Shown piece after piece: positions 9,129-16,710 of a DNA stretch of 64,000 nucleotides (position 1 is its first letter; each line of letters opens with the position of its first letter). Source of the stretch: Halobacteriales archaeon QS_4_70_19 (GTDB lineage Archaea; Halobacteriota; Halobacteria; Halobacteriales; Haloarculaceae). The notes beneath the pieces are model-generated. The model did not search any database. It worked only from the letters and a program-made list of their open reading frames with translations, and had not been told where the DNA came from. The translations under genes and the position numbers were made by a program. The stretch spans positions 59,262 through 123,261 of the forward strand of contig PXRM01000008.1 of the NCBI GenBank assembly GCA_003020985.1, read 5' to 3'.

Positions 9129-9935
9129 TCAGCCCTGCGGCCACTCGTCGGCGGCCAGCGGTTCGCCGTCGAGGAAGGCGGCGATGCCATCGCGGGCGTC
9201 GTCGGTGGCACAGAGGTCGGCGAACTGCTCGTTGGAGCGGTCCAGCGCCGCGCCGTACTCCATCCCCGCGAGTTCGGACACCGCGCGTTTCCCCCGCCGG
9301 ATGGCCTCGGGGCTCTTCGCCGCCATCGTCTCCGCGAGGTCCATCGCGACCGCGACGTGCTCGCCCTGCGGCGCGACGTGGTTGAGCAGGCCCCACGCCC
9401 GGGCCGTCTCGGCGTCGACGAGGTCGCCGGTCAGGAGGAGTTCGTTCGCGCGCTTGCGCGGGAGCGCGGCCAGCAGCGGGACGGCAGGGCCCATGCAGAA
9501 CAGGCCGACCTTCGGCGCCGTCGCCCCGAGCATCGTCCCCTCGGCGGCCACCGCGAGGTCGCAGGCCGCCACCAGCCCGATGCCGTTGGCGGCAGCGTGG
9601 CCGTGGGCCGCCGCGACGACGGGCGTCCGCATCTCCGCGACGGTGTGGAACGGCTCCTCCATCCGGGCGACCCAGCTCTCGTGCTCGGCCTCGCTGGCAT
9701 CGGGGTCGTACTCCGAGAGGTCGATGCCCGCCGAGAACGCGTCCCCGGCTCCGTCGACGACGACCGCCCGCACGTCGTCCGCCTCGTCCAGTTCGCGGAG
9801 TGCGTCGTCCAGGTCCTCCGCGAGCCCCGTGCTGAACGTGTTCATCGCCTCCGGCCGGTCCAGCGTGATACGGCCGACGTACTCCTCGCGCCCGACGCTG
9901 ACGGTCTCGTAGCTCCCCAGTGTGCCAGTTCCCAT
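9129..9935 (-). CDS. Crotonase-family (ECHDC3-like) protein
   Basis: A 268-residue enoyl-CoA hydratase/isomerase-fold protein. The oxyanion segments AFSAGIDLSEY and HGHAAANGIGLVAACDLAVA are present, followed by KVGLFCMGPAVPL and PRKRANELLLTGDLVDAETA, a run that closely recalls the ECHDC3 subfamily. The two catalytic glutamates of true hydratases seem absent: the AACD position has Asp where hydratases have Glu, and APK replaces the usual PE. Hydratase activity is therefore doubtful. A box A-like TATTAAA lies at 9960-9966, 25-31 bases before the ATG, suiting a leaderless transcript. Confidence 0.8.
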   Translation of the reverse strand: MGTGTLGSYETVSVGREEYVGRITLDRPEAMNTFSTGLAEDLDDALRELDEADDVRAVVVDGAGDAFSAGIDLSEYDPDASEAEHESWVARMEEPFHTVAEMRTPVVAAAHGHAAANGIGLVAACDLAVAAEGTMLGATAPKVGLFCMGPAVPLLAALPRKRANELLLTGDLVDAETARAWGLLNHVAPQGEHVAVAMDLAETMAAKSPEAIRRGKRAVSELAGMEYGAALDRSNEQFADLCATDDARDGIAAFLDGEPLAADEWPQG

Positions 9936-9959
9936 ATCTGGTCCTACCGTGTGAGTCGG

Positions 9960-9966
9960 TATTAAA
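9960..9966 (-). promoter_or_regulatory. Box A for the crotonase gene
   Basis: On the minus strand this reads TTTAATA, centred about 28 bases upstream of the ATG at 9935, the expected distance for leaderless haloarchaeal transcription. The region beyond it carries the 29-bp tandem repeat. Confidence 0.5.
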
Positions 9967-9990
9967 GACGGATGCTAGTGGGCGCAGCAG

Positions 9991-10085
9991 CCGGGAGACG
10001 GAGGTCCTCCGAGCGGCAACCGGGAGACGGAGGTCCTCCGGGCGGCAACCGGGAGACGGAGGTCCTCCGGGCGGCAACCGGGAGG
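9991..10085. repeat. Three tandem 29-bp repeats plus partial fourth
   Basis: Units run 9991-10019, 10020-10048 and 10049-10077 with a partial copy to 10085; copies two and three are identical and copy one differs at one base (gagcggcaa against gggcggcaa). Each unit contains the perfect 11-base palindrome GGAGGTCCTCC. The array fills the gap between the mscS stop and the crotonase promoter. With no spacers it is a simple tandem array, not CRISPR. Confidence 0.9.
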
Positions 10086-10180
10086 TGCACGCGCGAGCGG
10101 GGCTCTCCCGGACGACTCCGCTCCGGGCGGTGGAGCCACGAGACGGTCCGGACCGCGGAAGGGCGCCCAGTCGCCGGCTC

Positions 10181-11140
10181 CTAGTCGTCGGCCCCGGCCT
10201 CGCTGCCGGTCGCCGCCTCCGCCGCGGGCCCGGACATCTCGATGCCGCCCGAGAGGTCCCGCTGCGGGTAGGGGATGTTGATGTCGTTCTCGTCGAAGCG
10301 CTGCTTGACGTCGGTGACGTACTCGCCGCGGATGCGGACGAAGTCCGCTCGCGAGGGGTTGGCGATCCAGAAGCGCGACTGGAGGCCGACGTACGAGTCC
10401 GCGAGCTCGGTCAGGCGGACCGAGGGCTCCGGGTCGGCGAGGATGTCGTCGTTGTTCTCGGCCTCCTCCACGATGATGTCGGTGGCCTGCTGGATGTCGT
10501 CCTCGTAGCCGATGCCGAAGACGAACTTCATGCGGAGTTTGTCCTTCGCGACGGGGTTCTTGATGACGCCGTCCGTGAGCTGGAAGTTGGGGACGGTCAG
10601 GAGCTCGTTGTCGAAGGTCCGAACGCGCGTGACCCGCAGCGAGATGTCCTCGACGATGCCGGAGTTGTCGTTCCACTCGATCCAGTCGCCGATGCGGAAC
10701 GGCTTGTCGGTGTAGATGAAGATGCCCGCGACGAAGTTCTTGAGCACGTCCTGCATCGCGAAGCCGATGGCCAGCGTGGCGGCCGCGGCGATGGTGGCCA
10801 GCGACTGGAGGAAGTTGCCGAAGCCGGCGAAGCCGAACGCCGCCGTGATGGCGACGAAGACGATGACGATGCCGACGACGCGCCTGAGCGGCCGCTTCGC
10901 GTGCTTGTCGAGGTCGCGGCGGTCGAGGATGCGGCTGAAGAGCGGCGTGACGAGGACGCGACCGAGCAGGTAGACGCCGACGAAGACGAGCAGGAAGACG
11001 ATCGCCTGCGCCGTCGGGTCGGCCAGGGTCGGCGGCACGCCGAGGCCCTGGAGGAAGCTGGAGACGAACCCCGTGCCGTCAACCCCGAGGTTCTCGCCGG
11101 TCGGTGTGCCGGTCTGTGCGATCGTCCTCCCGAGGCTCAT
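10181..11140 (-). CDS. mscS: Small-conductance mechanosensitive channel (MscS family)
   Basis: A 319-residue membrane channel that would release solutes upon osmotic downshock. It has an N-terminal extracellular segment, two early helices (AIVFLLVFVGVYLLG and GIVIVFVAITAAFGF), then the Ala/Gly-rich pore helix LATIAAAATLAIGFAMQDV leading to the beta domain with FRIGDWIEWND and VRTFDNELLTVPN. The C-terminus is short, acidic and Ala/Glu-rich. It overlaps the yhbY stop as ATGA, so translation is coupled to it. Confidence 0.92.
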   Translation of the reverse strand: MSLGRTIAQTGTPTGENLGVDGTGFVSSFLQGLGVPPTLADPTAQAIVFLLVFVGVYLLGRVLVTPLFSRILDRRDLDKHAKRPLRRVVGIVIVFVAITAAFGFAGFGNFLQSLATIAAAATLAIGFAMQDVLKNFVAGIFIYTDKPFRIGDWIEWNDNSGIVEDISLRVTRVRTFDNELLTVPNFQLTDGVIKNPVAKDKLRMKFVFGIGYEDDIQQATDIIVEEAENNDDILADPEPSVRLTELADSYVGLQSRFWIANPSRADFVRIRGEYVTDVKQRFDENDINIPYPQRDLSGGIEMSGPAAEAATGSEAGADD

Positions 11141-11382
11141 CGCCTGAACACCCCGGTGTGGCCCCGTGTCCGGAACAGCGCCGCGTTCGCGCGGTCGGCG
11201 AGTTCCTCGGCCAGTTCCCCCGTCGTCGTCCCCCCGCGGGCCGACCGGAGGAACTTCACCTTCACCAGTTCGCGGTCCGCGAGCTGGTCGCGTAGCTCCT
11301 CGACGACCGGGTCCAGTCCGGCCTTGCCCACCCAGACCGTCACGTCGAGGTCGTGGGCGCGCCGTTCCAGGTCGCTGGTCAT
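11137..11382 (-). CDS. YhbY/CRM-domain RNA-binding protein
   Basis: An 81-residue single CRM domain with the typical VWVGKAGLDPVVEELRDQL start and late ARGGTTTGELAEEL segment; the family binds rRNA or pre-ribosomal particles. In haloarchaea the gene is commonly next to rnp4 and mscS, as here (from memory). TTTAAAAG at 11409-11416 (minus strand CTTTTAAA) lies about 30 bases upstream and may give it a promoter separate from rnp4. Confidence 0.88.
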   Translation of the reverse strand: MTSDLERRAHDLDVTVWVGKAGLDPVVEELRDQLADRELVKVKFLRSARGGTTTGELAEELADRANAALFRTRGHTGVFRR

Positions 11383-11408
11383 GTGAACCGGGGTTCGTGG
11401 CCGTCCGG

Positions 11409-11416
11409 TTTAAAAG
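11409..11416 (-). promoter_or_regulatory. Box A of yhbY-mscS
   Basis: CTTTTAAA on the minus strand, centred about 30 bases before the yhbY ATG at 11382 in an otherwise GC-rich gap of about 90 bases after rnp4. Confidence 0.5.
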
Positions 11417-11474
11417 CTACACACCCGGGTCGGCCGTCCGCCCGGGCGGACGGGAGGAACGGGCGGACCTCCTC

Positions 11475-11798
11475 TCAGTCGTACGGATAGCGCGCGTGCT
11501 CGCCGCAGTCGCAGGTCACGACGACGTGGCCGTCCCGGGTCCGGACGCGGGCGTTCCGGCCGGGCAGGAGGTAGGCGTCGCAGCGGTCGCAGGTGAACCG
11601 GCGGAACCGGCGAGGGAGGGTGAGGCGGTGGCGCTCGGCGACCCGGCGTGCGAGGCGGACGTACCGCGATGGTCGCGTCGTTCGTGCCCACGGTCGCCCT
11701 CCGGCGGCATCCGGGTTGTGCGTTGCGGGTCGGCACTCGCGGTGGCCGTGCCCCGCCGGCGGTTCCGGATGCCGAGTGGCGGACACGTCCACCCACAC
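11475..11798 (-). CDS. rnp4: RNase P protein component 4 (Rpr2/Rpp21), 5' end doubtful
   Basis: From about residue 45 the frame reads RYVRLARRVAERHRLTLPRR, then FTCDRCDAYLLPG and VVVTCDCGEHARYPYD. That is the core of archaeal Rnp4 with its four zinc cysteines (CxxC and CxC), part of the RNase P holoenzyme. The 44 residues before it do not resemble the expected alpha-helical N-terminus, and the only in-frame starts are GTG codons at 11798, 11792 and 11786, almost on top of the divergent MaoC gene promoter. Another frame just upstream reads EGDRGHERRDHR, which partly resembles the missing segment. A frameshift or a diverged N-terminus is likely. The C-terminal end is certain, the start is not. 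Confidence 0.72.
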   Translation of the reverse strand: MWVDVSATRHPEPPAGHGHRECRPATHNPDAAGGRPWARTTRPSRYVRLARRVAERHRLTLPRRFRRFTCDRCDAYLLPGRNARVRTRDGHVVVTCDCGEHARYPYD

Positions 11799-11826
11799 TT
11801 ATTCCGCCCGCCGCGGGAGAGGGGGC

Positions 11827-12309
11827 ATGGTCGGGCTGTACTACGAGGAGTTCGAGGTCGGCGAGACCATCGAACACGGGAAGCGCCGCACGATCAGCGA
11901 GGCCGACAACCAGCAGTTCTGCGACATGACGATGAACCAGCAGCCGCTGCACCTCGACGCCGAGTTCGCCGCCGACGCGGCGTTCGGGGAGCGGGTCGTC
12001 AACGGGCTCTACACGATGGCGCTCGCGGTCGGGCTCACCATCCCGGACACGACCGACGGCACCATCGTCGCGAACCTCTCCTACGACGAGGTCAAGCACC
12101 CCGACCCGACGTTCCACGGGGACACCATCCGCGCGCAGTCGACGGTGACCGACAAGCGCGAGACCAGCGACGGCGAGCGCGGCGTCGTGACGATGCACGT
12201 CGAGGCCTTCGCGGTCAACCGCGAGGACGAGGACGGCGACGAGGTGCTCGTCTGCGAGTTCGACCGGACGGCCCTCTCGCTCAAGCGTGAGCACGCCGGG
12301 GACGACTGA
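11827..12309 (+). CDS. MaoC-like hot-dog-fold (R)-specific enoyl-CoA hydratase/dehydratase
   Basis: A 160-residue hot-dog-fold protein. The hydratase-type segment ADNQQFCDMTMNQQPLHLD is followed by VNGLYTMALAVGL, the usual MaoC/PhaJ arrangement, although the classic D-x4-H is here spaced as MNQQPLHLD. Homologues act on (R)-3-hydroxyacyl-CoA or mesaconyl-type CoA esters; substrate unknown. ATG at 11827 follows a TTATT-containing box about 26 bases upstream. It is transcribed away from rnp4. Confidence 0.78.
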   Translation: MVGLYYEEFEVGETIEHGKRRTISEADNQQFCDMTMNQQPLHLDAEFAADAAFGERVVNGLYTMALAVGLTIPDTTDGTIVANLSYDEVKHPDPTFHGDTIRAQSTVTDKRETSDGERGVVTMHVEAFAVNREDEDGDEVLVCEFDRTALSLKREHAGDD

Positions 12310-12324
12310 TTCGGAACACGCCGG

Positions 12325-12343
12325 GGGCCGTCCGGGACGGCCC
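12325..12343. terminator. GC hairpin after the MaoC gene
   Basis: GGGCCGTC-cgg-GACGGCCC forms a perfect 8-bp stem with a 3-base loop, 16 bases after the MaoC stop. No T-run follows, so a role in termination is only a guess from position. Confidence 0.35.
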
Positions 12344-12393
12344 GGGCGGGAGCGGACGGTACGCTTTCCCCGACACGACACGTAGGTCGGACG

Positions 12394-12834
12394 ATGTCCG
12401 TCGTCGACGCCCTGGCTGCCCGCGGCCGCGCGCTGACCGCCCCGGTGGTCGCCCGCGCCCCCGCCCCGGCGACCATCGCCCGCCTCGGCCTCGGGCTGAT
12501 GATCCTGTCCGCGGGCGTCCACAAGCTCCTCGCTCCGGAGGCGTGGGCGCTGTACGTCGTCGACTGGCTCGAACCGGTCATCGTCCTCTCCCCAGTCCAC
12601 TTCATGCTCCTGAACGGCTGGCTCGAACTCGCGTTCGGCCTCGCTCTCGTCGTCGACCGCTACACCGCGTTCGCGGCCGCGGTCGCCGCGGTCTCCCTGA
12701 CGGCCACGGTGGGTTACCTCGCCATCGTCTGGGCCACGACCGGCCTGTTCGGCGACGTGCTGGCACGGGACGTAGGGCTCGCTGGACTAGCGTGGGCGGT
12801 GCTCGTGGAGTCACTGCGGGCGGAGACGGGGTAA
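12394..12834 (+). CDS. DoxX-like integral membrane protein
   Basis: A 146-residue protein with four hydrophobic segments, including IARLGLGLMILSAGVHKLL, the common N-terminal DoxX/TQO-small-subunit-like motif with a His-Lys after the first helix. Homologues are often quinone-linked or of unknown role. No partner dehydrogenase is adjacent. TATA-like bases are not obvious upstream; the gene may be co-transcribed with the MaoC gene. Confidence 0.68.
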   Translation: MSVVDALAARGRALTAPVVARAPAPATIARLGLGLMILSAGVHKLLAPEAWALYVVDWLEPVIVLSPVHFMLLNGWLELAFGLALVVDRYTAFAAAVAAVSLTATVGYLAIVWATTGLFGDVLARDVGLAGLAWAVLVESLRAETG

Positions 12835-13106
12835 CGTGGAACACTCATATCTCGTTATACCCCCACATATCCCGATAACATCGGGCAGCATGAACAGATA
12901 TCCGATATTATCGAACATCCCGCACCACAACCAGCAGAAGTGTGTGATATCAAGTCAGAATCACTGGTGCATACGCGCGAGCGGAGCGAGCGCGTTTCAC
13001 CGCTCCGAGCGGCCGAAGGGAGCGAGGAGCGGCCTTTTCTGTTGTAGATTTCTTCGGTGAGCAGTTCGGCGGCGGGGCCGCCGAAGCCGAACCGAAAAAA
13101 GGTGCG
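12835..13106. other. A/T-rich convergent intergenic region with palindromes
   Basis: This 272-bp gap between convergent doxX-like and acyl-CoA dehydrogenase genes drops to much lower GC than its neighbours. It holds CCCGA-taaca-TCGGG (12871-12885), CGATA-t-TATCG (12903-12913), and, further right, short GC mirror-like runs such as gcgcgagcggagcgagcgcg near 12974. No credible gene is present; a two-way terminator or a small insertion remnant are possibilities. Confidence 0.55.
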
Positions 13107-14276
13107 TCAGTATGACCGGGGCAGCCCCAGTTCGTGCTCGCCCAGGTAGTTGAGGATCATCTCGTTGGAGACGGGCGCGGTCTTCGTCAGGCGAAGGTTC
13201 CGCCAGAGGTCGAACACCTGGTACTCGGGGGTGAACCCGTTGCCGCCGTGGGTCTGGATGGCGCGGTCGGCGGCCTCCAACCCGAACTCGCTGGTGAGGA
13301 GGCTGGCGGCGTTGGCCTCGGCGCCGCAGTCCTCGCCCTCGTCCCACTTCTTCGCGGCCTTGTAGGCGACCTCGCGGGCCGCGGTCAGTTTGGCGTACGA
13401 CTCCGCGATGGGGTGCTGGATGGCCTGGTGCGAGCCGATGGGCGCGCCGAAGACGCTGCGCTCGTTGGCGTACTCGACCGCGAGGTCGATGGCCCGGAAG
13501 CCGCCGCCCAGCGCCGAGGCCGCACCCGCGATGCGCTCGGTGTTGAGCGTGTCCCAGAGCAGGTACAGCCCGCCGTTGACCGTCCCGAGGACGTCATCCT
13601 CGGTCACGCGGAGGCCGTCGATGTCGACCTGATACTGCTTCTCGAACCAGGGGAGCTGCACCTCGACGTGGGTGAGGTCGATGGCGTCCCGGTCCGCGGG
13701 ATCCCCGACGAGGAACAGGGTCACGCCGCCGGTCGGGTTCGACGCGTCGTACTCGGCGGTCCGCGAGACGAGCAGCATCGTGTCGGCGTTCTCGACGCCC
13801 GAGATCCACATTTTCTGGCCGGTGATCTCCCATTCTCCGTCGCCGACCGACTCGGCCATGGTGTCGATGTTGAGCGTGTTCGTCCCGGCGGCGGCCTCGG
13901 TCAGGCCCATACAGAACGTCACGTCGCCGTCCGCGATGCGGGGGAGATACGCCGCCTTCTGCTCCTCGGTGCCGTGGCGCTGGATGCCGATGCCGCCGAA
14001 GACCGGCGTGAGAACGAAGACGATGCCGCCCATCGTCCCGGCGCGGGACAGCTCCTCGATGACGATGGTCATCTCCAGCATCCCCAGCCCCTCGCCGCCG
14101 TACTCCTCGGGGATGGCGACGCCGAGCCAGCCCGCGTCCGCGAGGGCGTCCCAGTACTCGCGCGGGAACTCGTGGTTCTCCACGCACCCGCGCCAGTACT
14201 CGTGCGGGAAGTCGGCCGCCAGGTCCTGTACCGAGTCGCGGATCATGTCGTGCAGGTCCGATTCGCCGGTTGCCAT
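13107..14276 (-). CDS. Acyl-CoA dehydrogenase
   Basis: A 389-residue FAD-dependent acyl-CoA dehydrogenase of normal length. It shows IPEEYGGEGLGMLEM, the FAD/substrate loop MGLTEAAAGTNTLN (a variant of the usual TEPxxGSD), WEITGQKMWISG, and the C-terminal helical domain ending QTHGGNGFTPEYQVFDLWRN. The catalytic base cannot be fixed by eye. The CoA-chain specificity is unknown. It stands alone; the MaoC and crotonase-like genes nearby suggest a loose acyl-CoA metabolism neighbourhood. Confidence 0.88.
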   Translation of the reverse strand: MATGESDLHDMIRDSVQDLAADFPHEYWRGCVENHEFPREYWDALADAGWLGVAIPEEYGGEGLGMLEMTIVIEELSRAGTMGGIVFVLTPVFGGIGIQRHGTEEQKAAYLPRIADGDVTFCMGLTEAAAGTNTLNIDTMAESVGDGEWEITGQKMWISGVENADTMLLVSRTAEYDASNPTGGVTLFLVGDPADRDAIDLTHVEVQLPWFEKQYQVDIDGLRVTEDDVLGTVNGGLYLLWDTLNTERIAGAASALGGGFRAIDLAVEYANERSVFGAPIGSHQAIQHPIAESYAKLTAAREVAYKAAKKWDEGEDCGAEANAASLLTSEFGLEAADRAIQTHGGNGFTPEYQVFDLWRNLRLTKTAPVSNEMILNYLGEHELGLPRSY

Positions 14277-14418
14277 GGGCTGTGTGACCGGGCACCATGA
14301 CTTAGCGGTTGTCCCGGGCAGGACGAGGCGTTTTATCAGGGACCAATACTCGACCTGAGCAGCAGGCCGACCACGCGGACAGACGTATCCCTGTGAGTCC
14401 CCGATCTTCCTCTACCTG

Positions 14419-14616
14419 ATGGCCGACGTTTCTGGGACGGGCGACCGGGAGTCGACGATCAACCCCTACCGGCGGAGCAACGACGCCGGCGCGCAACCGG
14501 GGACGGACACCACGTGTGAACTGTGTGGGGACCACTGCCGCTGTTTCCACAGGTACGGACTGACCGCCTGCCGGACCTGTCACCGGGACCTCCTGCCCGG
14601 GGCCAGCGTGCTGTAG
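14419..14616 (+). CDS. Possible small zinc-finger protein (65 aa)
   Basis: The frame MADVSGTGDRESTINPYRRS is followed by CELCGDHCRCFHRYGLTACRTC, giving CxxC and CxxC pairs about 20 residues apart plus a CRC between, as in the many haloarchaeal small CPxCG-type zinc proteins. It begins about 80 bases after a TTTTATC box at 14331-14337 and is followed by the SRP RNA 3' side. I do not recognise a specific family. It could be spurious, but the cysteine spacing makes it worth keeping. Confidence 0.45.
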   Translation: MADVSGTGDRESTINPYRRSNDAGAQPGTDTTCELCGDHCRCFHRYGLTACRTCHRDLLPGASVL

Positions 14617-14745
14617 CCGTCGGCGCGTGGCAGGTGGTTCGAGGGCAGTTCGCCCCCGAACGGCCCCGACTGCCGACCTGTCCGGAGCGGGCGCGCTGAC
14701 CTACGGTGCCGTCGCTGGCGGGTTGATGGATTGGATGAATGGAGT

Positions 14746-15053
14746 GGACGTCCGGGGTTGCCTGGGAGTTCCAGCACGGGTGAGGCCTGCTCGCCTTCTC
14801 CACCCCGCGACCCCACGGGCGACAGGTGTCCCCGATACCGCTGCTCGCTTCCGCGCCTGGCGGGGTTCTCGGGGTCAACCGGGCCCGTGCCTCCCTGCAG
14901 AGGCCGGTGCTCGGACCGCTGCCCTCGTGGGACGAGGCTTCTACGTTGGCTCGCAGGGCCCGCACTGGTTCTCCCGGACGCGCCCGGGGTTCGGCCCCAA
15001 CATGAAGACCGTTGGAGGCGGTGGAGCAGTGGCCTAACTGCCCGGCCTAGTCC
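14746..15053 (-). ncRNA. 7S / signal recognition particle RNA
   Basis: On the minus strand the region reads as an archaeal SRP RNA of about 308 nt. The near-universal helix 8 sequence lies at about 14855-14832: GCCAGGCGCGGAAGCGAGCA, with the GGAAG tetraloop region and the AGCAGC asymmetric loop. The 5' domain has GGGCAGTTAGGCCACTGCTC, which folds as helices 3/4. The ends can pair as helix 1: GGAC..CCGGG at 15053-15041 with CCCGG..GTCC at about 14756-14746. The ends are set by this pairing and are good to a few bases. The RNA scaffolds SRP19 and SRP54 for co-translational membrane targeting. Confidence 0.9.
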
Positions 15054-15076
15054 GGTCTGCTGGTACACCGGTCCGC

Positions 15077-15082
15077 GTTAAG
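15077..15082 (-). promoter_or_regulatory. Box A of the SRP RNA gene
   Basis: CTTAAC on the minus strand sits 24-29 bases before the inferred RNA 5' end at 15053, the expected TATA-box distance. Confidence 0.5.
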
Positions 15083-15167
15083 GGCCTTTCGGGAGACGGC
15101 CACGGAATCGCGCGCTGGCCGCGCGAAAACCGCCCGACAGCGACCGGTCGTTCGACACGGCGCGCGG

Positions 15168-15572
15168 TCAGAGCAGCCGCAGCGTCCGGGCGTACCAGAC
15201 CGCGCTCGCCAGCGGGAGGACGGCGACGGCCGCGAGCACCCACCGTTGCGAGGAGAGCGACGCGGCCGCGCCGCCGAGCACGTCCACGCGGGCGGTGAAC
15301 GCGAAGAGGACGGCGATGACGAGCACGAACAGGCCGAAGACGAGCGCGGCCCCGGCCACGGTCGCGGGATCGGACCGCTCCTCCCGGCCCGCGGCGAAGA
15401 CGATGACGCTCACGAACGCCAGCAGCCCCGCGGCCAGCGGCGTCACCGCCCCGGACCCGTAGTAGGTCGAGACCGCCGACGCCGTCTCCAGGAGGTACGG
15501 CCACATCACGACCGCGAGCACGAGCAGGCAGCCGGCGATGCCGACCGTCGGCGCCGCCTTCGTCTGGTCCAT
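15168..15572 (-). CDS. Four-helix membrane protein of unknown function
   Basis: A 134-residue protein made almost wholly of four hydrophobic segments: around VGIAGCLLVLAVVMWPYLL, LAAGLLAFVSVIVFAAG, ALVFGLFVLVIAVLFAF and RWVLAAVAVLPLASAVWYA. Starts MDQTKAAPT at 15572. The arrangement resembles small conserved haloarchaeal membrane proteins without known role. It lies between the SRP RNA promoter and a divergent coiled-coil gene. Confidence 0.65.
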   Translation of the reverse strand: MDQTKAAPTVGIAGCLLVLAVVMWPYLLETASAVSTYYGSGAVTPLAAGLLAFVSVIVFAAGREERSDPATVAGAALVFGLFVLVIAVLFAFTARVDVLGGAAASLSSQRWVLAAVAVLPLASAVWYARTLRLL

Positions 15573-15696
15573 ACCGGCGGTGAGCGCGTCCGGCCCTTAA
15601 CGGCGGCGTCTCGGGAGCCGGCACCCCCATGTCGGCCGTCGGGGGGAGTGGTGGGAGAGCCACAACGGATAGGAACCCCCGGTCGGAAGTAAGGGC

Positions 15697-16065
15697 ATGG
15701 CCCTGGGTGGCGCGACCAAGAAACTCCAGCAGATCGTCGACATGGCCGAGGAGACGTACGAGCGACTGAACGAGCTCCGCGAGCAGGTCCACCAGATGCG
15801 CCGAACGGTGATCGACACGAACCGGCGGGTGCGTAACCTGGAGCGAACGGTCGACGACCAGCGCGCGCTCATCGAGGCGCTCGCCCGGGACGCCGACGTG
15901 GACGTCGAGCAGGTGCTGGCGGAGGCGGCGATCGAGGAGGCCGAACCCGCGGAGACCGCGCCGCCGGACGCCCGCGCAGAGGGCGAGACCGGGACCGAGA
16001 CCACGGGTGACGCGGCCGACGAGGACGACGTCGTCGAGGCAGGGGAGGGACACGACTCGTCCTGA
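15697..16065 (+). CDS. Coiled-coil haloarchaeal protein of unknown function (DUF5798-like)
   Basis: A 122-residue soluble protein. Residues 1-70 are a heptad-rich coiled coil starting MALGGATKKLQQIVDMAEET; residues 75-122 are an acidic Ala/Glu/Asp-rich tail. The N-terminal pattern matches the family I recall as DUF5798. It is likely to self-associate or bind a partner through the coiled coil. No domain gives a function. Confidence 0.7.
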   Translation: MALGGATKKLQQIVDMAEETYERLNELREQVHQMRRTVIDTNRRVRNLERTVDDQRALIEALARDADVDVEQVLAEAAIEEAEPAETAPPDARAEGETGTETTGDAADEDDVVEAGEGHDSS

Positions 16066-16142
16066 GTGGTGTGTCCGAGTCCCGAAGGCGGGCAGCGACC
16101 ACGGCGCGCGGCGGCGCGGCCGGGCGGCAGGGAGCGGCGAAC

Positions 16143-16553
16143 TCAGCCGAGGAGGCGCTGATGGACGACCTTGATGCAGCGGTCCTGGACGAACTTCCGC
16201 CCGGACGCCTCGACGCGCGCGCCGGCGTCGCCGTCCCGGATGTTCAGCTGGAGCCAGACGGCCTCGACGCCGTCGCGATCCAGCACCTCGTCGACGATGC
16301 CGGGGACCTCATCGCTCGGACGGAACACGTCGACGACGTCGATCTCCGCGTCGACCTCGGAGAGGGAGTCGTAGGCCGGCAGCCCCTGCACCTCGTCGGC
16401 GGTGGGGTTGACCGGAATCACGTCGTACCCGTGGTCGAGGAGGTACCGCGGGACGCCGTGGGCGGCCTTGCCGGGCGTGTTCGACATCCCGACGACGGCG
16501 ATGGTCTCCAGCTCGAGTATCTCGCGGAGTTCCGCGTCGGTCTGGACCGGCAT
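16143..16553 (-). CDS. CoA-binding domain protein (YccU-like)
   Basis: A 136-residue Rossmann-type CoA-binding protein starting MPVQTDAELREIL at 16553. The motif IAVVGMSNTPGKAAHGVPRYL carries the nucleotide-binding Gly-rich turn, followed by YDVIPVNPTADEVQG and VEAVWLQLNIRDGDAGARVEA. This is the stand-alone version of the CoA-binding domain of succinyl-CoA synthetase alpha; its role is unknown. Transcribed away from the frameshifted HTH regulator at 16711. Confidence 0.85.
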   Translation of the reverse strand: MPVQTDAELREILELETIAVVGMSNTPGKAAHGVPRYLLDHGYDVIPVNPTADEVQGLPAYDSLSEVDAEIDVVDVFRPSDEVPGIVDEVLDRDGVEAVWLQLNIRDGDAGARVEASGRKFVQDRCIKVVHQRLLG

Positions 16554-16710
16554 GGCCGTGGCGACGACCCGGCAGGAGTAAAACCTGACGCGCCCGCGCG
16601 CCGAATCCGGGGCCGGGACGCTCGCTCGTTCGGGGCCGTTCCCGGGACCGGTCGACACCCCAGTCTACCTCGCAGTTTTTATCATCCGCCCCGGGCGGAG
16701 GTAGTTGTAG

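Noticed and set aside
9991..10085. CRISPR array
   Set aside because: The three units abut directly with no spacers and there are no cas genes in the window.
14617..15060. Protein-coding frames across the SRP RNA
   Set aside because: The frames have no start context or domain features, while the minus strand has the helix 8 and helix 1 pairing of SRP RNA.
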